Below are positions 36,201 through 48,200 of a stretch of 62,000 nucleotides of DNA, piece by piece. This DNA comes from Gnetum montanum (taxonomy: Eukaryota; Streptophyta; Gnetopsida; Gnetales; Gnetaceae). The DNA is taken from NCBI GenBank assembly GCA_015680685.1, contig MNCI01011917.1:163604-225603 (forward strand), written 5' to 3'. The notes beneath the pieces were generated by a model. That model was not told the origin of the DNA, did not search any database, and saw only the letters and a list, made by a program, of their open reading frames with translations. Each line of letters opens with the position of its first letter. The first letter of the stretch is position 1. Made by a program: the position numbers and the translations under genes.

Positions 36201-39200
36201 TATGAAAAAATGGCCCTAACCACATCAATCATATGATAATAGTTAAATAAAATAATCATGCCAAAGACATAAAATGGGTGAAATTTTGAAAAGGAGAGTG
36301 TGTAAAGAATACCAACCAGGAGATATGAAGTTACAGAGAAGTGCAATTTGAATAGCTGTTCTTTGTTTATCACCAGTTAACATCCAAAAGTTTATTCCAG
36401 CTTTTCTCAAGGTCTCAATTGTTTCTGGAACGCCATCCTTTGAAGTTCACACCAAACAATAATAGATTTCGTTCAGAAGTTAGCAATTACAATAATCCAT
36501 CTTAAACCAAACTTAAGGAAAGAATAACAATAATTATTGCATGCTTGAATATTCTAACCAAGAGATGGACATTCATTTTCTAAAAGCAATGAGCTCAATA
36601 ACCATAACTACAAATATTTTTGACACAATCATAAATTCCAGTTTTCAAAAAAAACATACAAAAAGAAGAAGTATCAAAATTTGGAAAACAAGGCAACAGC
36701 ACTCTATATAGAATAAATAAAGAGCACCTACAATGGATCTCAGTTCACTACCTGCAAGCGATCTTCAACAGCTGTAGCACCAAGTAGTTCAAGATCGTGT
36801 TCCAGCTGCTGGCAAACCTCAGCTACCTTCCACTGAAAGCAGATTTTAAAAAACCACCAAATGGCATCCAATCACTTACTTCCAAGAATCAATGTTAAAA
36901 ATCACAAATCACATAAAACCAGCATTCCGTTGAAGGGCACTCCCACAAAAATGTGTTTGCTCAGCACATTCCAGGAGCTTGGGAACGTAGATGACACTTT
37001 GAACTACCAATAATTTTACTAAACACAGTTTGAAACATTCAGTTCATCATGGCATCAAAAAGTCAAAAATACAATATAAACCTTATAAGCATAAGTCCAT
37101 TGCTGAGTTTAGGTATGGTGCTTCAGTTATTTTATTTGTAAATGATAAGTAAACCTTAAAATTATCAGGCTTTTATAGTTTTAATTTTTTTCTTGCCATT
37201 TTCCTTTTTGTGGTTCCCTTAAATATATTATGACTTTGAAATGTTTAAATTATGAATACTTATAAAAAGTAACCTTTAAATTATGTTTTTATATTTTTCA
37301 TATGGCTTTTCATATTCACAATTAATATATGTCTAGCCTTGCTCCCATGAAATAGCCATCATTCCCAAACCATTCTAAACATAGCATCAAACTGAACCTG
37401 AAACCATTTTGTGTTTTTCAGTAATATAATCCCGACTACTTTCTCAAAAAAAAAAAAAAAAATTGGCACATGCTAGACCCTAGGGATCTCATGAACAAGT
37501 TCAGTTTCAGAGCTATTATCATTTTGCACAATGCGTATGTATCTTGTATAACCCACTAGGATCAAACCTGTAACTTGTAGTTTACAAATCATGAGCTTCA
37601 GCCAACACTTCCACATCATTGAGAAAAAAGAACTAAACATTTATTTAATTATTGATTTATTAGATGTTAAAAAAGGACTATAATATATGCTATGAAACTA
37701 AATGATTTGATATTCATTTGAAAACTAGAAAACTGAGACACATAGTTTTGTCAAATTTGTTCTTTACCGCACTTTGCAGCCTAATAGAATGTCTATAAGT
37801 TTCATCATCCTTCATTGATAATATGTTTCTTGTCTTGTCAGGTCTGAAGGTTAAGCAAGATCCACTTAACACATCCTGTAGAGACTAGCACAGTCAAGGA
37901 TACAGCAAGCACAAATAGACATGACCGGCCACAGGCATAGGTTCACATAAGGAGAATAGTGTGTTGGCGGCTAGTGCAACCTACATCATTGCCTAGGCTA
38001 TGTTGCAGCATGGAGGAAAGGCCAAGTTATCATGCAAGCTAAGTCACAGTGTCAATGGAATGGGAGAAGCAAGACTGAAGCAATGAGTGGAGAATGTAGC
38101 AAGAGTAGCAAGCAAGAGTAAAGAACGCCTTCTAAGCAAAAGACTAGAGGGCAAAGTCACAATGTGCTACAGTGTTGTATTTGTATCTTAAGGGATCAAA
38201 ACAATTGAGGTATATAGCCAACATGATATTTTAGAAAAATTATAGGGAAATATAATGATGCCTTAAGTGTAACTCAAACTAGCCACCTCTTGCCTAACAA
38301 GATAATAAGATAACCACTTAAGCCTAACAAAACAATGGCTCCAAACACTTAAACTAAGTCTTCAAGATTTTGGAGGGATATCCAATGTTAAGAATGACCA
38401 ACTTCAGTTTAGCCTTTTGTGGAACTCTATTTCTTCTAGACCTAGGCCATGCTTAGAATAGATCCAAGACTAGGTGGATACAAGATGAACTAGTATTGGT
38501 CAATTCCAAATTTTTACCACGCCGAATTACATGGCTCTCTTTGAATTTGAATCTATAGTAGATCAAGCCATTGTTTTCACCTAGAAACTCTAGTTCATTG
38601 GTACCACATGATTGGCACCAGTAAAATCTGTAGAATTAGGGAATGAAAAAATAGTGAGTATTCTCATTCATTTGGATCAGAAAACCGATCCATATATATA
38701 GTACAATGTGTCTGAAAATTATTCAGCTATTAATGGCAACAATCTAAAGATATGGAGAGAAAAACAAATCTCCCTAAAAATAGAAATAATCAGCCTTACT
38801 GGAACCAGTAATCAAGGAACCAAATCCTCTGACTTAGGAAAAAATAAAATAAAGAATAACCAGCTGTATATTGACAGCTATACACAGAATTTCTACACTC
38901 CCCCTCAAGCTGGGCTGTATATGCTGAGTAAGCCTAGCTTGGATCTCAATTCCTCAAACTTCATCTTTGGTAAAGCCTTGGTCAGAATCTCTGCAGTTTG
39001 TCGAGATGTTGGTATGTAGGAAATGTTGATTGTTCCTCCTTCAACCTTCTCTCTAATGAAATGTCGATCGATCTCCACATGTTTAGTTTGGTCATGGTGA
39101 ACAGGGTTCTTGGAGATGCTTATGGCAACTTGGTTGTCACATAGCATATTGATCGACTTATCTACAACAATGTGAAGTTCATGAAGTAACCATTTTAGCC

Positions 39201-42200
39201 ACATGCCTTCACAAAGCCAATGAGCCATAGCTCGGAATTTTGCTTCTGCATTACTTCGAGCAACAACAGTTTTCTTTTTGCTGCACCATGTAACCAAATT
39301 CCCCCATACATAGATGCAATATCTGGAGGTTGACCTCCTATTAATGATAGATCCAGCCCAATCTGCATCAGTGTACACTACAATGTCCCTTGCACTTTTC
39401 TTAAAGTACAAGCCTTCCCTAGGAGTTTTCTTCAAATACCTTAAGATGTGATATAGGCAGTCCATGTGCTCTTCAATAGGATTATTCATGTATTGGCTAG
39501 CCACACTCACAGCAAAGCCTATATCGAGTCTGCTATGAGAGATATATATAAGTCTTCCTACTAGCCTCTAATATCTTCCCTTGTCATTTGGGACATTGTT
39601 TCTCACTTCTCTTTCTCTAATTGCCATTTCCATTAAAGTATTAACATGTTTACATCTAAGCATTCCAGTTTCTTTGAGTAGATCAAGTACATACTTCCGT
39701 TGAGAGACAACAATACCTGCCTCAAACCTTGCAATTTCCATTCCGAGAAAGCATTTCAGGTTCCCTACGTCTTTAACTTCGAATTCATGAGCCAGAAATT
39801 TCTTAAGGTTCCCAATTTCCTCTTCATGATCTCCTGTTAGAATTATATCATCCACATATACAATCACCATGGATGTTCTTCCACTAGGAGAAATCTTTAC
39901 AAACAAGGTGTGATCATACTAACATTGCGAATATCCAAACCTGTTCACTGCCTTAGTGAATTTGTCAATACCATGCTCTAGGGAATTGCTTAAGTCCATA
40001 AAGAGATTTCTTTAATTTACAAACCTTGTTTGCATTCATTTTGTCATTAAGACTTGAAGGAATCTCCATGTACACTTCTTCTTCTAGATCCCCATTGAGA
40101 AAAGCACTCTTGATGTCAAGTTGATGTAGTTTCCAGTCCTGATTCAAGATGAGGGACAACAAAACCCTAATTGAGTTGAGTTTGGCAACCGAAGAAAATG
40201 TCTCTTGATAACCAATTCCGTAGGAATGTGTGAATCCTATTGCAACCAAACAAGCTTTGAACTTGTCAATACTTCCATCTGCCTTGTGTTTGACAATGAA
40301 AATCCATTTGCACCCAATTGGATTCTTCCCTAGAGGTAGATCCATGACTTCCCATGTTCCATGTTTCTCTAGTGCTCTAATCTCCTCATTTACTGCTTGC
40401 CTCCACTTGGGACTTTGGATGGCTTCTTGAAAGTTGCTGGGAATCTAAATCCCTATAAGATTAGTGGCAAAGGCACGATATTCTAGAGACAACTTCTTGT
40501 ATGAAATGGCATTATAGATGGGATGATTAGTGCAGGACCTTACACCTTTTCTTTTAGCAATCAGTAAATCCAAATTCTCCAAATTTAACTCATCAGAATC
40601 AAAAATAGTGTTACCTAGTTGTGTTTCCTTTGGAGTGGAATCCAGTTTAGCTTCATGGTCAGACTCAGGTTCCACTCATTCTTCTACATGTGCATGCGTT
40701 TTCTTCCTTCTAGAGTAGACAATGAACTCTTTGTTGTCGACAGTTGAAGGGACATCAAGAGGTTGCAGATCAAGTTGTGTTTCAGTAACAGGAATGACAT
40801 GACTCACAGTAGAATCAACAAGTGTCTCAAATGGAGTAGATGTTTGGTTTGTTTCATTTCTGGGTTCACTAAGGAGATCCAAGAAACAATATTCTGAACT
40901 CTCACTCTACCCCTGAATGTTGGTTTTGGAGTAATAAGGCTGATTTTCAACAAAGGTGACATCCATTGAGTTATATAATTTCTTTGTGTAGGGTGAATAG
41001 CACTTATATCGCTTCTGATTTGGAGCATAACCAAGAAATATGCATTTTACAGCTTTTGGATCAAACCTACCCCAATTTTGTTGTGGAATATGAACATATG
41101 AAGAACACCCAAACACCTTAGGAGGAATGGATAGAATGAGACAAGTTGAGGGGTAAGATTTAAGAAAGACTTGGCATGGTGTTTGAAACTTGAGGACACA
41201 AGATGGCATTCTATTGATTAGATATGCAGTGGTCAGGACGACTTCTCCCCAAAAAAATTTGATCATGAAAGCACAGGTGACTTCTAACAAATGTCTATTC
41301 TTCCTTTCAGCAATCCCATTTTGTTGAGGGGTCTGAGGGCAAGAACTTTGGTGAACTATACCTTCTTGTGTTAGGTATTCTCCGAGAGTTGAGTTAAAGT
41401 AATCGTTGGCATTATTAGTGCGTAGGATCTGCATTTTAGTATTGAATTGTGTTTGGACCATATTATTGAAATTTTTGAACAGTTCACCCACCTCTGATTT
41501 TTCTTCATAAGGAATATCCAAGAGAGACAGGAATGATCATTTATGAAGGAAACAAACCATCTAGCCCCAATGATACTTTTAAGTTTAGATGGCCTCCAAA
41601 CATCGCTATGAACTAATGAGAAAGAAGATGATTCCATTTTTGCATAGGGTAAGGATTGTGAACATGCTTAGACAATTGACAGGTCTAACAATGAAAATCA
41701 ATAGACTTTTTATTGAATAATTGTGGAAAGAGTTCTTTGAGGTACAGAAAACTAGGATGGCCTAAGCGATAGTGCCATAACATTATTTCTCTTTCTTTAT
41801 TGGAATTACGAACAAAACATTTTTCTTCAATTGTCGGTTGAGATTGGCTTCCAGAAAAGTCGATCACTTTGAACATGTAGAGTTCCGAATGCAACTCAGC
41901 ACTACCAATCATCTGTCCCGAATTCAAATACTGGAAAACACAATGATTTGGGAGAAATTTAGCAACACAATTCTTTTCCTAAGTGAGTTGACTATTAGAT
42001 AAAAGGTTACAATCCAATTTGGGAACCAATAAAACTGAGTCAAGGGTAGGATTCTCTGAAATCATAACAGATCCTGTACCCAACACCTTTGAAATGGAAC
42101 CATCAGCTATTCAAACAGTTACATTCTCAGAACATGGCGTGGAATTTTGGATGAGAGTTGCATCACCAGTCATGTGGTTGGAGGCTCGAAAATCGACAAT

Positions 42201-45200
42201 CCATAAATTTTTCCTATCCACCTTTTTAACTTGAAGAGCAATAAAAGTATTACCTTTTTGAGCCACTGAGGCAATTGCCAAGATCGTGTTGTTTGATGAG
42301 GATGAGGATGTTTGTTGCACTTGCGCAATTAATCTTTGAAGGATTTCAAATTGCTCTTTGTTGAATTGATCGGTTTGTGTCATCGTGGAACCCTCTTCAG
42401 TCGTAACATGATTCCACAAGTTTCTCATTTGTTCTTCGATTTCCAATCAGAATGTTTCCCATGGATGTCCCAATAGGTGTCTCTGGTGTGCCCTAGTTTT
42501 TTTGTAGTGATCACACTTAGGTCTCCCTTTCTTGAACTGGTTGTCATCCATTCTCCAAGAAGCCATGGCAGAAGCTTTTATGATTTGGGGCTGAATATTT
42601 GTGCCTAACATGACCTTTTTGCAACTCTCTTCCTGTCGGACTTCAAAGGCCACTTCATGCAGGCTTGGCAGCGGCTGAATAGCTAGAATCCAACCACAAA
42701 CTTCATCTAAATTTCAATTGAGTCCCAAAAGAGATTTGTGAATTCATTTCTTCTCAACAATTTTCTTGTAAATGCCTACATCCATTGGACATGCCCATTT
42801 CATGGTTTCAAACATGTCAAGTTGCTACCAATATCTAGTTAGACGACTAAAATATTGGGTGACAGTGAGGCCAATCATGAAGCACACTTTTGATCTCGAA
42901 AGCCTCTACTATGTCTTCAGTGTCGGAGTATGTCTCCTTTGTAGGTTCCCAGATTTGTTGAGCCATTTCATAGAGGATAAAGTTTTCTCCAACTTCATTC
43001 GTCATGGAGTTAATGAGCCATGGCATTACCATGTTCTCCACCTTCCAGACCTTGTATTTTGAGTCTTCTGGATCAGTTTTAGGGGCGCACCAGTGAGATA
43101 GTTGTCTTTTCCTCGATCGCATATGAACATCATGACTGAAAGGGACCATTGAAGATAATTCTGCCCATTCAATTTGTGTCCAGTGATAAGTAAAGAAGTA
43201 GAATCAAATCCACCAATGGAACCAACAACAAATAGGACATGAGATGAAAAAGATGAGACCTCAAAGGTGGACAATGCCATTGGAACAATGGAAGAATTTT
43301 AGGTACAAAGCTGCTCTGATACCATGTAGAATTAAAAATGAAAAAAATAGTGATTATTCTCATTCATTTGGATCAGAAAACTGATCCATATATATAGTAC
43401 AATGTGTCTGAAAATTATTCAGCTATTAACAGCAACAATCTAAAGATATGGAAAGAAAAACAAATCTCCCTAAAAACAGAAATAATCAGCCTTAATGGAA
43501 CCGAATCCTCTGACTTAGGGAAAAATAAAATAAAGAATAACCAGCTGTATATTGACAGCTATACACGGAATTTCTACAAAATCAAAGTCATGTACATAGT
43601 AGGATGTCTAGATAGGTTTCCTATGTTAGTCAAAATCCTGAACTACCCAATCAAATACTGGACTGAAGGCTTCTTGAGCTGCATGTCACAAAGTTTTAAG
43701 GAAGTAATCTTCCTTGATAAGGCCACTACTAAGAAGACTCTCCTAGTAATTACGAATTTCAATGTTTGGATAAGATTAGAGGGCATCAAGAAAGCCAAGG
43801 AGATTCAGCTTGACAGCAAATAGAGTATTAGCATGCCTAAGGCAAAGTATGAGAACGTTCCCACCCCTTGTGGCACCTATGTGAGTAATACCCGTATTAG
43901 CTAGTACTGCCCTACAGAGTGATTATTTGCACCCAGTATGGAAATTTCAGGCACAAATTGCAGGATTCGAAAGCCAAAAAGGAACTATTGGAGAAAACAA
44001 CTTCCCCAAAGGCACAAAAAGTATGGGCCTATTGTAGGAAAATAGAACATGTAAAGAAAGAATGCATGAAAAAAAAATACTTTGGAACAAGAGAAATCCA
44101 TCATGGGCCAAGGCCTGAAGCATACCCCTTCAAGCTTAGACAGGAAAATGTATTTTCAATTGTAAGGGAAATAGAAGAAACAGAATCCAAGCATAACCAA
44201 AAGGAAACAAGTGGAAATGGTGAACCAGTGCTAACCGTACAAACTATGGACAGTAAAGCACATGAGTCACTTGCAGAGTTGTCTTTACAATGGGATGAGG
44301 TACATCCTCAGTCTCAGTATAACAACAGCAATGTTGCAGATTTGCTTCTGAAGTAGGATTTCCATTCAAAGTCTAATGGAGTGAAATCCCCAATAAGGTG
44401 GCGGCAGATGGAGTCCAAGGGAAGGAAACAAATTCCATAAACAACATTGATGTTTCTGGAGGAGAGAATGTGTCCCCAAATCTCCCAAATGTCAAATTTC
44501 AGAGCTAAAAAAATGTAGTAAATTGACCACTTAACAGAGTCATTAAAAAGTATTGCAATAGGAACACAGAAAACATTGAAACATTTCACAATCATCATCA
44601 TCCTAGCCTTGTATCAACAAAAGGAGGTTGGCTACATGAATTCTTTTTTGCCATTCACTTCTATGAAGATATAGGTCTTTGTTTATTAAAGTATTTCACA
44701 ATATCAATGCAAAATCCTTTTAGCCAATGATGATTCTCTAATGGAATTGCAGAGGCAATGGAACCATAATAAGAAAGAACACCTTGAAAACATTGGTTCA
44801 AGATTGGGAATGTCATTTGATCCTCTTTCAAGCAATCAAAATGCATCAAGAACTTCACCAACTACAATGGCAACAAATGGCATTCATTTGTTGTTTTAGA
44901 AATAGGAAGGAAAGTTAGTTTAGCTATGACTCATTTTGATCTCATCGAACATAACAAGTGATTTATCACAATTCAAGACATTCAGGAAGATATATGGATT
45001 TCCAAATTTCATGGCCCTCATAATGCAGAACATACAGCCAAAGAATTGAATAGTGTGATGAATGTGATATAGAATGACAATAATGGATTATAGCAGGCAA
45101 CTTCAGCCAGCATCTTAATCCCTAGAGAAAAAGAGAAAAAGGTGCTGCTGCTTTGGAAGATTATAGTGATACAATTCTTGGATAAGAACAATATGCTAGA

Positions 45201-48200
45201 CATACCAATAAAAGGGTTCACCTCCCCATGGACTAATCAGAGAAAGCTTCAACGCTTGTGTTCTCAAGAATAGACAAATTGTAGATGTTTAAAAAACTGG
45301 TGCATGAGCAGACCCCACTGTTGTTGGTCTTCTGTTGGAGATAAGAGCAAGTTCATCTTTTTCACTATTCTCCTCATCATCCAATGGTTCTTGAAACCTT
45401 TCTCTAGATTTAGAAGTGTTTCCAGCAGAGGTCCTGAGTGCAAGAGGCTTGTCCTTGATGGCACCTTCACTTATGAGATTCATATCATAAGCAACAGGGG
45501 ACTTTGAAGTCTCTGATTTCTTCTATGGCTGTGACTTTTGGTCTGAACGCCGATGTAAGAGATTTAATCACTTTTAATATAAGTTTGCTTTCTACAAGAT
45601 CTTTACCTGTTCCTTGAGTGGCAATGACGATGTCATTGACTCTAGAGAAGTAGTCCTTTAATCTTTCTCATTCCTTCATTTTCACATTGTCAAATTCATT
45701 CTGAATGACTAACAGCTTGAATTGCTTTACAATTGAGGTTCCCTCATAAGTGGCCTCAAATGTGTCCCAAATGTCTTTTGTAGATTTACATCTGGCTATT
45801 CTATTGAATTTTGTCTTGCTAAGGACATAATACAAGCAATTCCTAGCCTTAGAAGCAAACATAAAACTAATTTTTTTTATTTTTTATTTTTTTGACATCA
45901 GACCACTTCTTGGCTTGAGGGTGGTGATAGTAGTTCCATCAGTATCTTTGGTACATTCAGTTAGAGGTGTATATCCTTCTAAGATGGATTTCCAAACTTC
46001 AAACTCATGGATTTGAAGAAGCCTTGCATCTGAGCCTTCCAATATGCAAAATCAATTCAATAAAACAAAGGTGGCTTGTTGTAAGATGGTCACTCCATTG
46101 TTCATTGCAAGTTGCACTCAATACGGGAGTACCAGCTCTCTGATATCACTTGAGGATCAAGAACTTAGGGGGTGAATAAGCTCCACAACCAAAACAAAAA
46201 ATTTGATGGAAACAAAACACACTCACAGTTTACATGGTTCTGCAACTTGGGTACTTACAGACTCAAAAGGGTAGTATCTTGCATACCTTTGGACATGTTG
46301 CTCTCAAAATGTGGTTTCAAGGGCACCACAACCTTTACAGGAATTCAGTACAATTGACCTTCGAGTCTAGGTTTGAGGCTCTAGCTAAACCTTACTGCAA
46401 AAGTGTGATCTCCCTCAGAGATCCACACAACCCACAAGGCTTCAATACAAATAACCTTCAAGACCAAGTATGAGACTCTAGCAAAAGTGTGATCTCCCTC
46501 AAGAGAACCACATAACCCCAAAATGCTAAAGAAAAAATATGAAAGCAAATCAAGGAAATTGTGAACTCACTTTCAGATTCCTTGCTTTATGTACATGAGA
46601 ATGCTACAACACACACAAAGAAAAGATAGGCCTTGCAAATTTCTTGGTAAGCTTGATCCTTGCTGCTTGTACTTAGCTTGTTGCCTTTGATTCTAATCCC
46701 TTGTTTCTTTATAGAACATTGAGAGAAATAACTGTTGCAGCCCTAGCCAACAGCTAGCTAATGGTCATCACAAATATCTAGTTCGAGCATATGCTTGAGA
46801 TGCAGGTCATTCAGGATAGATGTCTTCTTAGAAAGTAGACATCTTTCTATGCTCCTATTCAACTTGCAAGAAAGACATCTTCTCTAACTTGTAGACGTCT
46901 ACTCAATCTTCCTTTTTTTTTTCTTTTTGAGAAAATATTCCGGATTATATTACTGAGAAAGAAAGACTATAGTACAGGAAATTACAAATCGTGAGCCATC
47001 AACAATGGCCCTCAATGGAGGGGGAAAAACCCCTAAGTCACAAAAATTCAGCACCCCATTAGACACGTTANNNNNNNNNNNNNNNNNNNNNNNNNNNNNN
47101 NNNNNNNNNNNNNNNNNNNNNNNNNNNNNNNNNNNNNNNNNNNNNNNNNNNNNNNNNNNNNNNNNNNNNNNNNNNNNNNNNNNNNNNNNNNNNNNNNNNN
47201 NNNNNNNNNNNNNNNNNNNNNNNNNNNNNNNNNNNNNNNNNNNNNNNNNNNNNNNNNNNNNNNNNNNNNNNNNNNNNNNNNNNNNNNNNNNNNNNNNNNN
47301 NNNNNNNNNNNNNNNNNNNNNNNNNNNNNNNNNNNNNNNNNNNNNNNNNNNNNNNNNNNNNNNNNNNNNNNNNNNNNNNNNNNNNNNNNNNNNNNNNNNN
47401 NNNNNNNNNNNNNNNNNNNNNNNNNNNNNNNNNNNNNNNNNNNNNNNNNNNNNNNNNNNNNNNNNNNNNNNNNNNNNNNNNNNNNNNNNNNNNNNNNNNN
47501 NNNNNNNNNNNNNNNNNNNNNNNNNNNNNNNNNNNNNNNNNNNNNNNNNNNNNNNNNNNNNNNNNNNNNNNNNNNNNNNNNNNNNNNNNNNNNNNNNNNN
47601 NNNNNNNNNNNNNNNNNNNNNNNNNNNNNNNNNNNNNNNNNNNNNNNNNNNNNNNNNNNNNNNNNNNNNNNNNNNNNNNNNNNNNNNNNNNNNNNNNNNN
47701 NNNNNNNNNNNNNNNNNNNNNNNNNNNNNNNNNNNNNNNNNNNNNNNNNNNNNNNNNNNNNNNNNNNNNNNNNNNNNNNNNNNNNNNNNNNNNNNNNNNN
47801 NNNNNNNNNNNNNNNNNNNNNNNNNNNNNNNNNNNNNNNNNNNNNNNNNNNNNNNNNNNNNNNNNNNNNNNNNNNNNNNNNNNNNNNNNNNNNNNNNNNN
47901 NNNNNNNNNNNNNNNNNNNNNNNNNNNNNNNNNNNNNNNNNNNNNNNNNNNNNNNNNNNNNNNNNNNNNNNNNNNNNNNNNNNNNNNNNNNNNNNNNNNN
48001 NNNNNNNNNNNNNNNNNNNNNNNNNNNNNNNNNNNNNNNNNNNNNNNNNNNNNNNNNNNTGCCCCCCGACACAAGGCAAGAATTAACCCAGAATGGTGGC
48101 TGCGAGGGAGGTTGACCTAGCAACCTAACTTCAGACACTGCAGGAATGCAAAATGTAGGCCCTGAAGCTTGGAGCCGTTGCTAGATTGGACAAAAAATCT

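Larger units (their letters stand above)
38624..43583 (-). mobile_element. Structurally complete Ty1/Copia retrotransposon with 5-bp TSD
   Basis: LTRs at 38629-38897 (3') and 43325-43578 (5') begin TGTAGAA and end TTCTACA. AAATC flanks both sides (38624-38628 and 43579-43583). Primer-binding site and polypurine tract are present at the expected edges. Between the LTRs on the minus strand come gag, protease, integrase, RT and RNase H in Copia order. The coding frame is split by several stops and frameshifts, so the element is dead but structurally undisturbed. It has the same orientation as the flippase, inside its 18.1-kb intron. Confidence 0.95.

Noticed and set aside
46950-48138. Frames of more than 340 codons
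   Set aside because: They consist almost wholly of unsequenced N.
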